Below are positions 11,501 through 24,270 of a stretch of DNA of 64,000 nucleotides, piece by piece. The notes under the pieces were generated by a model. The model searched no databases. It worked only from the letters and a program-made list of their open reading frames with translations, and was not told where the DNA came from. Within the stretch, counting starts at the first letter, position 1, and each line of letters begins with the position of its first letter. The stretch comes from Elysia chlorotica (Eukaryota > Mollusca > Gastropoda > Plakobranchidae). The stretch spans positions 85,082 to 149,081 of the forward strand of contig RQTK01000506.1 of NCBI GenBank assembly GCA_003991915.1, given 5' to 3'. The translations under genes and the position numbers were made by a program.

Positions 11501-11739
11501 ATCATAGTGAGTCCGTTATTTCAATAGTTGACAGAGCTTCATGTAAAAACTGACAATACCTTAGTCTATTATAGTGAGTTTTATGATTTTGTATGCAACC
11601 TATCCAGTAACTAGCCCCAATATACAATAGGCAAATGTGGTGTGTATTCGTATTGATCTATAAAGTGAGGCCACAGCTTGCATTTAGCATTCTCTTAACA
11701 GCTTTCCAGAAGACCTAGCGTTTGGATTGTTGTTTTCTT

Positions 11740-11925
11740 CAAGACTGTCATCAGCAAGTAGGCTATGTCGCAGGCGTTTTTCTAGACTTAAGTCTGACAA
11801 TGTTAGCAATTACTACAAAAGACCCTTTCAGGAGACCCGGACTTTTGTCTCAGCCAGTCATTGTGTTATGACGCCCACCCAACCAGCAGGGAACGAGAAC
11901 AACACATTAAGTTGCCCCATCATTT
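11740..11925 (-). mobile_element. Degenerate SINE fragment, family A
   Basis: Aligned words include TAAGTCTGACAATGTTA, TGTCTCAGCCAGTC and CCAACCAGCAGGGAACGA, in the same order as in the copy at 52448-52696. Confidence 0.55.
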
Positions 11926-11995
11926 GAATAGACCCGTCTTGTGTATATGATAGCATAACCCTTGTTGAAGACCTAGCTCTATATCTTTACTCTTT

Positions 11996-12052
11996 AGTGT
12001 GTGTGTGTATGTGTGTGTGTGTATATATATATAAGAGAGAGAGAGAGAGAGA
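11996..12052. repeat. (GT)n-(AT)n-(GA)n microsatellite
   Basis: Three dinucleotide runs in series. Confidence 0.9.
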
Positions 12053-12519
12053 TATGATTAGCTACGTAGAAGAACCTCGTTTATCCAAAGATCGCTAGTA
12101 AGCTCAGCGATAGAACTCTGGTCTTAGAGGCATGAGATCAAGTCTTGATTCCCAGACCTTTATAGAGCATCTTAAAACTGCCGTCTCCAATAGGATTAGG
12201 ATTTCTTTTTTGAAACGTAGGAGACTAAAAACTGTTCAAATGTTATCTTTCTTTTTTCTGTTCAAAGATAGCACTTGATCCTGAACGTGAAGGAGAAATG
12301 TTGGTTAAAATTGTTTTCTGACATTGAAGGATCGAGAAAGTTGTGAAAGTTGACACTGCATAATTTCACAAAACTTTCTCTGCTGTTTTCAAGGTAATAA
12401 TCACATGTTGCCAGGTAAACAAGAGTCGCAAAAGGTTAGCAAGGTGAAAAGAGATACGGCAAAGAGAGACATAGAGTTTACCGGTTACATAATGTGATGA
12501 AGAAAGGGAGAGAGAGAAT

Positions 12520-12547
12520 TGTGTGTGTGTGAGAGAGAGAGACAGGG

Positions 12548-12590
<43 letters not shown>

Positions 12591-12600
12591 TACAGAGAAA
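12520..12600. repeat. (GT)n and (GA)n microsatellite
   Basis: A short GT run and then GA runs to about 12587, roughly 530 bp upstream of the TMED start codon. Confidence 0.9.
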
Positions 12601-13117
12601 TAGAGGTGGGGATTGTCTGCAACAGTTTGGGTACCTTGATCAAACAGATGCAGCTGTGGTGTTGTAGATCACCTCGGACGGACTAGGCAACATGCCGTGT
12701 TACAGGATTACTTTGTCTTTCCAGCTGTTCAGTTCTGGAGTATTTATCGTGTGGTTACAAGCATGTTATACGTAAAACTATTTATAAGAACAATATCAGG
12801 CTAGAATTTATGAATGTCCACATTTTCAGCGGTGGTGTCCACCGGCGTCAGTTTGCGACGTGTGTTGTGTGACGGTTTTGAACTCATGCACAGTAAAAGC
12901 TCTCTATTTTGAGGTCTTGCGGAAGCAAATCAGTGACTTTGAACGATATTTTAAATGTCAAAAGCGCTATCTTTACGATATAACTATTATTTATCACACT
13001 AGATAACTATGACCAACCACATAAAAAGGACTTGGTTAATACAATAAGTTTTGCCAATAACTTAAGTTTGCATTTAGTGCATCATTGTGCCTGTCGACAA
13101 TTTATGACCAATACAAG

Positions 13118-14708
13118 ATGAGTTTTTCTTCTAGTACACGGCTGCCGCTATTCTATTCCATTGATGGGTCACGGTTGATTCTTTTGGTCTTTGTTTTTCA
13201 CAAGGCCCTCTCTTTCCCTCGAGAGTCGCTCAATATCGTTGTGCCGCCAATGCACAATTCTTGCTTTTCGAAGACTTTTACGGACAAAATAAAAGTGGTG
13301 TTTGAGTTCAGTGTTGTTGGTGGGGGTAACCGGGACATTGACACTAGAGTTATCGCCCCAAACGGAATCGTCCTGTACAAGGCGCTGCGAACTTCCGGTG
13401 ACGAGCTCAGCTTTTACACACAAGACGGAGACTTCCGGTTTTGCTTCCGGTAAGAAACTGAAAATTATAAGATGAGTGAGTTTGTTTTTACGGCAAGTCA
13501 GCACAGTAACGGCTATATTGTGCCCATGATGTCTTAAGACAGTTAATACAGTACACTAGTAGCAACGATGACTCTTTTATTTCTCTGAGTGGTAAAAGCA
13601 TAACATTCTTGCATAAAAAGGTTGGTTAAATGTAAAGAGAATATAGGTCTAGAGTAGTTTAAAAGATCCTAGTGTAGGATAATCAAAGTTAAATTTTAAT
13701 AAACAAAGAAAAAGAAAAAAAAACTTGTCAGACAACTATTTTTCAATGAATTGTCAATTCAGTCAGAACCTTTTGAATCGATGACCTCTGAATTTTACAC
13801 CCTACTTAGAGCTGTTAGGATTGGCTGGGCTTAGGCATTTAATGTATAAAATATAAAGACCTGTTATGCTTCACAAACCTGTGATAAGGTAGTGATTTGT
13901 TCTCATAAAAATCCATGTTCGTTCAAACCAAAGTTGTTGGAAGTTAACAAATCTGTGAATTACATAATATTCATTATATTTAGAGGTTATAAACTTTTTT
14001 GGATGTTTGTTCTGTTTTGGTTTTAGTTTTTGTTATTTATGTTTGTTTTGTTTTTGTTTTGGTTTTTTATTGTTGTTTTGTTTATGTTGTTTTTTGTTTG
14101 GGGGGGGGGAGATAAGAGTTTCTTTGTGGCACATGTGTGTATTAAGTTCCCCCTTTCTTTCACACAATTACCGGTACAACCATGTCTCTAAGTAATTAAT
14201 CAAAACATAATGAATTATTAAAATTAAATATATAGGGCATACTTCATCAACAATGTCTTATGCTGCAGTTACCCTTATTTAAAAAGTACTGTCGGAATCA
14301 ACCATTGTAATGACATTTACTTCATCTTTTATCCTCAGTAACCAATTCTCCAAAATAACCAGCAAACGTGTCGCATTCAACATCCGTCCCTTTGAGGAAG
14401 TGGAGCCGGTGGTGAGCGGATTCAATGAGTCAATGGGTGTTGGAGGTCACGGTTCTGTGGAAATACACTGTGACAATATACACTTCCTCCTAGGTCTTGT
14501 GCTAGATTTCCAGGCCAAGTATATGGTAAGGGAGTCTTCAGGAAGGTTCCTGGCAGAGACGCTGCAAGCTCGGGTCACTTACTGCAGTCTGGCTCTATTT
14601 GTTGCCGTTCTAGTTGCCGGCCTTGGCCAAGTCGCCGTCTTCAAGACGTTTTTCACAAAGAGACAAGCATCTACAAAGCCAGTAATGTCTGAAGAGGTTG
14701 ATTTGTGA
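13118..14708 (+). CDS. TMED/p24 family cargo receptor (GOLD domain)
   Basis: A two-exon gene: 13118-13449 and 14339-14708, phase-2 intron with GTAAGA donor and TTTTATCCTCAG acceptor. It gives about 233 residues. Start ATG 13118 has A at -3; a hydrophobic signal peptide (about residues 17-32, LILLVFVFHKALS) follows. The GOLD domain has both conserved cysteines (NSCF and FRFCFR) and the block EFSVVGGGNRDID. The splice recreates the family motif CFRNQFS. A helical region (DFQAKYMVRESSGRF, QARVTYCS) precedes one C-terminal membrane helix and a cytosolic tail with diphenylalanine (VFKTFFTKRQ). p24 proteins cycle between ER and Golgi as COPI/COPII cargo adaptors. The tail and coil most resemble the TMED3/TMED7 (gamma) group; that subfamily is inference. 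The extra tail ending EEVDL is unusual. Confidence 0.9.
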
Positions 14709-16099
14709 GTTGGGATTGCAAGTCGCTCAGTCGATAGTGCTCAGAACTGGTGGGGTAGGATGCCAAAGATTAAATATCAACTGCCCCCTCCCCTCTAGTC
14801 TCCATATAAGGGAGATCTAGTAGACGCAAAACCTAAGAAAAGTAGGGGTTCGTGATTTTTTTAAGCGGGACATGGGTTTCTACTATAACAGAAAAAGAGG
14901 AGATCAATGCATTCCACCGGAAACAACACAAAAACATTCTAAACATTAGATATCCTACTAAAACCACAAGAAAGTCGATCTATAGAATATGCCAAGGAAG
15001 CCCATTGTTATTGCCAAGTATGTAGCAGTAGCACGGATAGACCATGCAGTTAGCCTGAGCACAGCTAAAGAGTAGATCCCTGAACTTGCCCAGAATAGAG
15101 AAGATTGGAGACGACTTATATCACATATCGAGAAAGCTGCCGAGGCGTTGCAGACAAAGAACCGGGACACGATACGCCCATAAGTCAGTCAGTCATGAGA
15201 CTTTAGTTTAAAGTCAAACTATCAATACCAGGTCGAACAGGTATGGCCTTTAAAATTATGTTGCACAACTTATACATTCATGTATGTATTATATACATGT
15301 AGATTTGTTTTTAGGATAAAATTAGACTATTTCGGTAGTTTAAAAATGCATATGAAGTGGAACCGATCAGGAAATCTTCTTTTTGGGCCTCAATCGAGCA
15401 CTACTTTGTCTTCCGATAGTAACAATTGTATAAAACTTAATTCCACCAATTCGTGTGAAAACTGTACGTTGATTGTGCAATACTCATTTAGTAATATAAT
15501 AAAAGTTTGTGACGGTATATAACTTAAGCAGTTATAATAGTGTTTTAAACGTGAAACATCACCGAAAATGTTTAAAATAAAAGCTTAACTCTCACAACAC
15601 GATTTTCTTTAAATCCACTATTTTTAATGTCTTGAAATGGTCAAAACCTGGGTTCTAGTTAAAATATAGAAAAAGATGCTCAAACTGCATTTTGTTCAAG
15701 ACTTGTTTAACTGTGTGGTGGTACGTACTTATGGCAAATAAAATGTGTGCTGGCCGACCTGGGCCAATCTTTTCATTTATAAGACATTCAAATTTATTGT
15801 TTTCTGTATGTACGAATATTTATTAATTTCACGTGTGTGGTTTTACATACACAATTTTATTGAATAATAGACGAAAGATCTTTTAAAAAGGGCAAATTTT
15901 ATTTGAGGTACTTCTGACATAAACCAATGGCAAAAAAAAGGTAGCACATTATTAAAAAATTACATTTTTAAATTTTTTTCTTTCTTTCCTAAATGGTCTC
16001 ATAAAAATTGAAAAACGTGATATTCATAACTATAGATATATTTGATACCAATAATAACAACTAAAGCACAAAAAGAACAGAAACAATAATAAAAATAAA

Positions 16100-16156
<57 letters not shown>

Positions 16157-18050
16157 ACTATTCATTTGTTATATAGATATAGTAATGCTGGTGATAATTT
16201 TAACAATAACGTGGATTCCTTTAAAAGGATTGCAAACCATATTTATGTAAAGTGATATGGAGACAATCATTACAGGATTATACTGCAACTCCTTACAAGA
16301 AACCAAATGCATGACATTTAATAGAAATGTGATAAAGACCACCCCTTCAATTATTGTGGCTTTTTTTTTTTTTAATACTGAATAATGAAAAATACAAGAA
16401 AATATTTTTATGTCTGCAAAGAGTATATTTGTGAAAAGATACAGTAAAAATATTGAAATACTGACAGTAACGTTGTAGACTGAGAGACAGAAACGTATAA
16501 GGCAATACTCTGGGAAGGGAAATAAAGTGTAAATAGTGGAAAACCGATGTGTGTGGAAGAATCATGAGGGAAGCTCTGACCACATAATACTGATATGAAA
16601 TATTTTTAAAACAAAAGCTCAATATAAAATAAAACATCATTATACATCACAAAAGTCTTTTTTTCACGTAAAACTAAGATTCGTTGTTATAATACTGTCT
16701 TCAGTCTTTTTACTATTATTTAATGTTCAAACGTTATAACCTGACTGTTCGAATATGAAGCAGCTATATTGGATATTTCAAAGGCTATGATATTGGTAAA
16801 TATTATAATTTATGACTTCGGTGAAGTAATCTCATTGCAGTTTACATCTAGTTAAGCAGGTGTGTTTCTAGTGCTTCCATAACTTTCTATGACCAATGAA
16901 GGTTATCAATAGACAGCCTTTCTCTACTTGTAATGCCGTGTAAGATCGCATAGCTCTACATTTGATTCTCTCAAGTTTTGTAATTATTTAAATTGAGAGT
17001 CTAATAGAATAGACTATCTATACACCGCTCATATATCCGTGCCAATTTATTTTTTAATCAAACGTTGGCGTATTATTCAGCGAAATGGTTCGTGGAGCAT
17101 GCATAGTACAGAACGGTATGCATTTTTCAACGAATAGCAGCCTGCCCTGCCATCGTAAACTTTACTTGCCGTTATTTATAATCAATTCTTACAACGTTTG
17201 CACGGCGGTCTTAGATTTCTCTGTTTGAGCATTGATCGAAATGTCATCAGCTTTCGCAAACATAAGGGTTGTCTCACTGTGACATGTGCACTCTAATCGT
17301 GGACGTTTCAGGTGTAGGCTACTAAAACAATCAGCAATTGTTAGGCATTAACGAGATTCAAAATAAATTATTGTGAACGTAGGTACACGCAAATTGTGTG
17401 TGGGGAAGGTGGGGGGGGGTTTACTCTTTGGTTTTAATAGTGTTCCTTTTAGTTGTGAATGTTTGTATCATTAAAAAACGTGAAGCGTCGATGGGTCATG
17501 AGATCTTTTTACTAGGAATGTAGAACTGTCTGGCCAGAGAGTCGCTCGCCACGACAAAAGATGTTTTCCATGTTAGCAGTGTTTGAACTGCCTGTTCGTG
17601 AGAGCCATCTCGTCAACGTAACTGAGGAAGGAGAAGGAACAATTGGATTGGAATGTGTCAAGAGCAAGAACGCCTATTTAATCTTAAACAAACAAGGATA
17701 CAATTGGGAAAATTAAAAAAATATATTTACTGTGAAGACATCATGGCGACTTCATTGTTTTCACTACAGGAGGGATGAAAGAATCTTCACCAATAATATT
17801 GTTGTTTTATTTTAATTTTGTCCCTCGGGTTCCCGCAGAATCCTAGTGCGCCAGAGATGGAGCGTTGGGGATACAGCACAATAATTTGCGTCCCTATGTC
17901 CCACATCGAATCAAGAGGCTTAAACTAAACTAAATTAAAATCTTTGACATGAAGAGGAGTTCTCTCAGGAGGTGCATTAGTCCGAAAGTGGGTCGCCAAG
18001 TTAGGTCACCAAGACCTCAATAATACCTCAACCCATGATATTATACAAAA
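14709..18050. other. 3' flank of TMED gene and AT-rich noncoding DNA
   Basis: A possible polyadenylation signal AATAAA lies at 15576-15581. An (AAT)n microsatellite occupies about 16098-16153. I see no exon, RNA gene or transposon in the remainder; the minus-strand frames at about 14958-15170 and 16347-16640 look like chance. Confidence 0.5.
16098..16153. repeat. (AAT)n microsatellite
   Basis: About 18 AAT triplets. Confidence 0.95.
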
Positions 18051-18079
18051 TATCGATCCAATCATTAGGAATAAAAGGT

Positions 18080-18150
18080 GGCGTGGTAGGGAAAAGAACC
18101 CGAGACTTCTGATGTCAAGCTGCGCTCTCTACCGAATGAGCTATGTAATA
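18080..18150 (-). mobile_element. tRNA-like SINE head or tRNA pseudogene
   Basis: Read on the minus strand, TAGCTCATTCGGTAGAGAGC resembles a pol III A box and TCTCGGGTTCTTTTCCC a B box at normal spacing. The acceptor stem is not intact, so this is a SINE head or dead tRNA copy rather than a working tRNA gene. Confidence 0.55.
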
Positions 18151-18299
18151 AGCTGTTTTCAGTTTGACGTCCCCTTGTTTTCCCACAAAATCTCTGAGAT
18201 TCAAGTCTGTGACCTCCTGATCGTAAGTCTATAGTAAAAAAAAAAAAAAGAAACCCTGCTTCGGGTTCCACTGGCTGACCAAGAAGATCTTAGTTTAAC

Positions 18300-18560
18300 G
18301 TCTACTAGGTTCTCCTACTGCACCATGTCTCAAGGCAAACGTCTTACAATTAATTTTACTTGCTGCCACATGAAGACAGTTCGTGGATACAAGGAGCCTG
18401 TCTCAGCCAACCACATTTTACTGGCACCGTTCAAATCAGTAGGGGAACAAAATCCGACAAATAAATTTGCCAGATCGTAGATCATGTTCGAACCGATTAG
18501 AATCTCAACGCTCCAATAATAAAGCCAAATCATCCCCACGTACCTCGTCCCCATTTATCA
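18300..18560 (-). mobile_element. Degenerate SINE fragment, family A
   Basis: CTTACAATTAATTTTACTTG, CTGCCACATGAAGACAG and CTGTCTCAGCCAACCACATT follow the order of the family-A consensus suggested by 52448-52696. Confidence 0.55.
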
Positions 18561-18765
18561 TTCTTTCATCAAACAAACTGAGCCTCTCTCCTAGTTTATC
18601 GACTACTGGGACTTGAGCAATTTCCTACATGGCGACGGTATCCTAGATCGGGCTCGAACTCAGACCTTCTGCATCGGGACCCAATGCTCTAAAACAGAAC
18701 ACCCCCCCCCTCCCCTTCTCCCTTTTACTATTACAATAAAGTACATGTACTCACTTGGTCATGCA

Positions 18766-18920
18766 GCTGTTGATGTGCGGGAACCGGTACGGCATCCGAC
18801 CTGAAGGGGTGGGTGGCGGGGCCTGGGTGACCCCCCACCTGGGCTGGCCCACCCTCACCACTGTGGCATAGGGGGGCAGCATCTGGCGCAGGGTGGACCA
18901 GTCTTCGCACCGGGACGCTG
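18766..18920 (-). CDS. Candidate orphan exon, unknown protein
   Basis: In an AT-rich region this GC-rich block holds an open minus-strand frame. It is preceded by a pyrimidine-rich tract and CTGCAG acceptor (about 18921) and followed by a GTGAGT donor (about 18765-18760). It reads in order EDWSTLRQMLPPYATVVR, VGQPRWGVTQ, a proline-rich turn and GRMPYRFPHINSCMTK. Coding-like composition plus both splice signals make an internal exon plausible. I do not recognise the family and found no partner exons. It may be an exon of a large minus-strand gene, or a captured fragment. Confidence 0.45.
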
Positions 18921-19049
18921 CAGGTAAGGGAGGGGGGGGGCATTTAGTGGGCTGAAGGCGTGAGAGGGGTTTAAGAAAACATTTCTGGGGCATCCAGCAG
19001 AGCTTAGTCATTACTACCGGTGTGATTATGGCCATTATATTACTCTTCT

Positions 19050-19110
19050 ACATCATCATCCTCCGTATTATCATCATGATCATCATCATCATCGTCATCA
19101 TTATCACCGT
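19050..19110. repeat. (ATC)n-rich low complexity
   Basis: Imperfect CAT/ATC triplets. The isoleucine-rich frame over it is an artefact. Confidence 0.85.
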
Positions 19111-19240
19111 CATGGTATCCCCGACCTGTCTCGTGTGTGGCAGCACCAAAATTTCTCAGACGTCAGTCTTGCGGTCCGTCCACAATATAGCCTATATAGT
19201 GCTGACGTTGGATGTTAAACCAACTCAACTCAACTCATAT
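19110..19240 (+). mobile_element. SINE 3' part, family A
   Basis: Plus-oriented tail matching the reverse complement of 52448-52560: CCGACCTGTCTCGTGTGTGG, GTCAGTCTTG, then GCTGACGTTGGATGTTAAAC, ending in repeated CAACT. The tRNA head is missing. Confidence 0.75.
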
Positions 19241-20462
19241 CTTATTTCATTAATTCTCTAGCTTTTTAAAAGTATTTTTTAAAGGCGACAATCATTACCA
19301 ACGCAAATGAACTGGGCTATATATTATGGCTTCAGATCTTTTTTTACAACCAGTTGTCGTTCGCTACAACCCTTTATTTCTAGGCATACTTAAGCCATGT
19401 GGGTCGTGGTTCTCTACTATGTAAAAGAAACAATTAGAGTATTTTACTAAATCTACTATAGCTTTTTTTTTTAAGTTCGAAGATTTTTCGTGGTATGTCA
19501 ACTGATCTCAAGACTGAACATTTTGTTCCTACATATACAATTAACACTGTGACGTGAGTGTCTGTCTTGCATAGCCTAGTGTTTGGTTGCTTTGTGTTTT
19601 GTTTTGAAATTCTAAACCTGAGGCTTAAGCCCTGAAATTAAAGAACACGTTATTGCATAATGATCACTGACTGAACCCAAGGCTCTGGATAAATCTACAT
19701 TATGGCTTTAGGGGGATCTTCTCAGTGCTACTAATTATAATACATATGAAAGAGCTTAGAATATAGACATATGTTTACTTCTCATTTGTTAAAAAGATAC
19801 AACACCTGCGACTAAGAGATTGATTTACAAAAGAAGCTTTTTAGAAATCTAAAATTCTAGGGAGGTTGTGGCCCAACCACACATTGAAAAGTTCTCACTA
19901 TGGGAAGCAAAATACATTTTTAACTCGGACAGTCAAGAGACGTTAATTATTCCTGCCGCATCGTCTTTCTTTAAGTATTCTCACAAGAGCAGGTGAATTA
20001 AAACCGAGGCTTCCAAAATAGTGGCATCGATCAAAACACGTTGTTTGTCTTAATATAGCCCATACACAAAGTGGTTCTGCAACGCCCACTTGGGTGTAGG
20101 TGTAAATAGTAAATTGAAAAAGCCGTATAATTCAGGATACCGAATGTTCACTGTAAACCAATAAACTACCCAATAGAAATGAAAACTTGCGTGCTTGTGG
20201 GGCACACTTTGTGTTTTTAAGAAGAGTCAAAGGGAAATATGTTTTTTTCTTAAAACTAAAGTACATAATGTACATTAAGTTCCACAAAAATGAGGTGAGA
20301 TTGGCTGATAAACTAATGAACTGAAGCTATTACATTTTCTGGTGTAAGATGTTTTTAATTATGCAATTTAAACATCGCAAGAATTGATCACGACAGACAA
20401 AATGACATGGGTATAATGTTAAACGCGGAGGGGGAAAAATTGGACGGGGGTCCATTTTTTAA

Positions 20463-20562
20463 ATAATAATAATAATAATAATAAATTACATTTATTTAGC
20501 GCTTTCCATTTTCAGAATATTGTTAAAAAAAATCTCAAAGCGCTTTACAGTGGATACACTAA
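20463..20562. mobile_element. LINE 3'-tail-like fragment
   Basis: An (AAT)n run, then TTTATTTAGCGCTTTCC and later TCAAAGCGCTTTACAG. The LINE copy at 47797-47890 shows the same AGCGCTTT...CTCAAAGCGCTTTACA arrangement next to an AAT run. This is probably a severely 5'-truncated copy of the same family. Confidence 0.55.
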
Positions 20563-22489
20563 ATACGCATACATCATATCAATCAAAGAGAGGATTACCC
20601 CGATCGTCATTACAAAGAAAATGAATGTAAAACAATTATAACTTACAATGTATTAAAAATGTACATTCATTATTCGCATACTTTGAGTCCCATCTAAAGC
20701 GTTCTCCTGAACATGGTGCTTTTTATAATTACATGTAATACAAGAAAATACTAAAGATTGAAAGTACTCAAAAAGGACTTAAAGGACACTAAAGGACTGG
20801 TAATTGTGTAATTACTTCATGCTTTGAGTTGTTATAACATTGTCATACGTTGCATACTGTAATATTTAAATACAATATAATATATTTGTAATCAATAGAA
20901 AGTTTTTCGGTGGTTAGTTCTATACACCACGGAGTGTGAAAAAAAAAACATCAAATGAAGTAGAGGATGGATAGTAGATAGGTATCCCCTCGTAAATTTT
21001 TCGGCACTCTAAGAGATAACTAAAGGAAACTTCGACAATCAAGATAAACGGTTAGGTTGTAGAAGCCTTTAAGCTAAGGTAAGAACACATAATGTAAAAA
21101 AAAAATATTTTTAAGATAAGAAATGAACGGTGATCGTAAAAAGTTTTGATTTTTGAAAGAGATATCGATCGTGGATCAATGTATTACTCTCACCAAAGAT
21201 AATATTAAACCAAATTTTCCACGATCAAAACCTAATATTGTAAGAAGCTAAAAGTTTGTCAAATTCAGAGAAAATTTTAAACCCAATGAAACAAACATGA
21301 AAGCGGAATCAATCAGAAATGAAAACAATACATTCCCATTCTACAGAATACCAACAAAGTTAATCAGTACGCACATGCATACGCACTGTTCTCTACGTAC
21401 CGTTCTGTCCCAATTCTGCGTAAAATTAAATTGAAGTTTATCATTGCTGCCTATGTTTTGCAAAGAAAACGTTTTTACTTCGATCAGTGACTTGGTAATC
21501 TACTTTAGGAAGATTTTATTTGAATCTAAATAATATTGAGGGCGAGTACCTGTTTTATAAATTGTGATTTTTACACACAAAAATTTGATAATTTTTTTGC
21601 TATTCACGTCTTTGGTATAAGAAATGGAAAATAATCGCAATCTATATATAAAAAGTCAGATTTTTTTTTTCACTTAAGTTAAAGTCTCTTGATTGAAACA
21701 CAATAATTCATTTTATTGCTAATTGAGTCGATCAAGGTCGTGAGAGGGGGTAAGTTAAGGTAGTTTTTCTGGCTGGCAGTCAAATCTAATAAAGATAAAA
21801 TAACATAAGGTGAGTCATAACCAGCCCCATTTTAATGTGGTTAATAGAAAGTAGGGAAAACATTTAATACAAAGGAATTTCATACAAAAAAATTTGTAAA
21901 ATTATTATCAAATACACAAAAATAATAACTTTCGGTGGGCCTTCGCCAAAACCATTCCATCAAGGTTAAATAGAATTAACTTAAGAAAACCTTTCGATTT
22001 TCAAAAAGCAGATCAAGAATAAACTATATCAACTTTAAGCAAAAAGGGGTAGAACAAAAAGTCAATGAGAAGTGATTCAAACATCGAAGTCACGGATTTT
22101 AATTTGACATTTTTTTTTATTTACTTCTTCCTTGATGAAATCCGTGGATGGTCTTTCCAAAACACTTCCACTAATGATTATTTTAAAGCTGCTTTATTTT
22201 CATAAATGTATTAGGCTGGATGTTTAGAATCGCCATTCAGTATAACGGATGTTTTGGATATTATTGTTTTTTATATAGCACATAACCTTGTTGCTTTTTT
22301 TCATGAAAATATACATTAATGAGCACAGTTAGGCACTTTTTCAGTACCAAAATTTTTTAGTGTTTTAATTTTACTTTGCCTGGGAAAAGAACTTTTCAGA
22401 GATTCCATTTAATCGGCCGTTGTCCAATGTTACCTGTAAAGGTTAAGGACTTTCGTTAGTAAACAAATTTTTAAAGTTACTTGCGCTCT

Positions 22490-22490
22490 T

Positions 22491-22571
<81 letters not shown>
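22490..22571. repeat. (GTCT)n(CT)n microsatellite
   Basis: About 6 GTCT units and then about 29 CT units. Confidence 0.95.
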
Positions 22572-22573
<2 letters not shown>

Positions 22574-23570
22574 TGTAACTCTCTCATTTTTCCTCTGTCT
22601 ATATCTTCCAACCCTCCCTGGTTTCTATCTAGTTTAAAAATCATTTAATTCAAATTAATGAGCGATTACCTAATATGGTAGTTTTTTGCTTGAAATAGGT
22701 TAATGGTAGGAAGGACCAGGCAGAGAGTGAAATGATTTTCCCAACCATGTGATCAATATTTTATTTGTATCAAACGAGAAATGGTGTGTTATTAAGTTTT
22801 GTGAAAAAAAAATATTCATCACAAACCAATAATTTTCGTGCTGTACAACATACTCGGGCACAAAATATTAGTTATATAAATACAATATACTTTCTCCAAC
22901 TATGATTACTAGCATGGATACAGCGAGCATCTTGGCAGAAACTCATGTTGTTCATTTTTTTTTATTTAATTCACTTAAACTTTAATTATTTCCTTAAAAA
23001 AATTAACCTCTACTGTGATACAGACATTGCTTTGATTCATATTATTCTTACACACAGAAAAATCAAATACATTCTCTCGACGGCTTTTTATGTAGCAGCT
23101 TATAACTTACCCAAAATAATATAAAATTATCCCACTTTCAAAAAGTACGTATTTCGTTGCTTTTTTTTTAATTGACCTAAACAAAGTTTATTCATGCAAC
23201 CAAAGTATGGCCAACATTTGTGGCTTGAGAATAATAATATTTCCCAAAAAAAGTTGAATAGCAGAATGAAATTTTATTTAACTTCCCTTATTACTCAATT
23301 GATGCCATAAAAAGTCAAAGTTAGACATGCCTGATAAAGATAAACGTATAAAACCCTACACCAAACCATCTTATTAATACACATTTCACCATAATTAATA
23401 AGCATTTTAAGTTATATTTCAATAATAAGACATTTCTGCAGCTAACACTATTTTTTTAAAGCAAAATACATTTTTCACTCAAAAATATCACAATTATGTC
23501 AAAGAAGTAATTGATATAAAAAAAAACAATTTAATGATAATGGTATTAATAATAATAATAATAATAATAA

Positions 23571-24112
23571 TAAATTTCTAAATAGTCCTAAAGTTAGATT
23601 AAAGGTGCAATACATGAACTTTAAAAAAAAGTAAATTTTATTGTAGTTCAGTGTACACATAGGCTATTTATTATTAACTAGTTTACATTCCTACCTAGTT
23701 TAAATATTCTTAATGTCTACTGTGAATCCTGGGTCTATGCAAATGTGTTGAATAATAAGGTTATAATTTTATAATAGTTCATGGTGTTAGTGAATTGTGA
23801 TTTTGTTTTGCGTGTCATTTAAACGTACAAAAACACGGAAGTGGGTGGCTGGCTTTCATTCTTTCTATCTCCAATTGTCCATTCTCCAACGAAAAATAGA
23901 TCTGAGTCAAGTTTCGAGTAAAATAATGTCTGGAGACAAATTAGAAATACAGCGAACGTTTTCCTAGAAGACCCATAATATTGATCTAGTCTTGCGCTTA
24001 TCAGGCTGAGGTCATAATTGAGTGTTGAGCGAATAATACTGTAGCCATAAATTATGATATCTAGGAGAGTGGTTTTACTACATTACAGCACATCTAGAAT
24101 CTAGATCTAGAT
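23571..24112. repeat. Duplicated block A, upstream of TMEM179B-like gene
   Basis: This 5' flank recurs almost unchanged at 24931-25448 (block B, offset 1336) and in part at 25737-25915 (block C, offset 2166). Block A adjoins exon 1 and is presumably the original. Confidence 0.93.
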
Positions 24113-24270
24113 CTAGATTTCTTGAGACTACTTATATTTAAACTGTATTTGACAATTTAACCTGTTACATATCTGAGTCAACTGAAGTTTGCGAATCCCG
24201 GTATAGTTTTAGATTTAATATAGAAATAGGCCAAGTTCTATTGAAGAAAAATCTGAGCGATCTTTGAAAA

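Larger units (their letters stand above)
19241..24270. other. AT-rich noncoding region upstream of the TMEM179B-like gene
   Basis: It holds several short (AAT)n runs (about 20463-20483, 23549-23573), a GTCT/CT microsatellite at about 22490-22571, a LINE-tail-like fragment at about 20484-20560 and duplicated block A (23571-24112). No exon or RNA gene recognised. Confidence 0.5.

Noticed and set aside
18080-18150. Functional tRNA gene
   Set aside because: A and B boxes are recognisable but the stems do not pair fully; part of a SINE or a dead copy.
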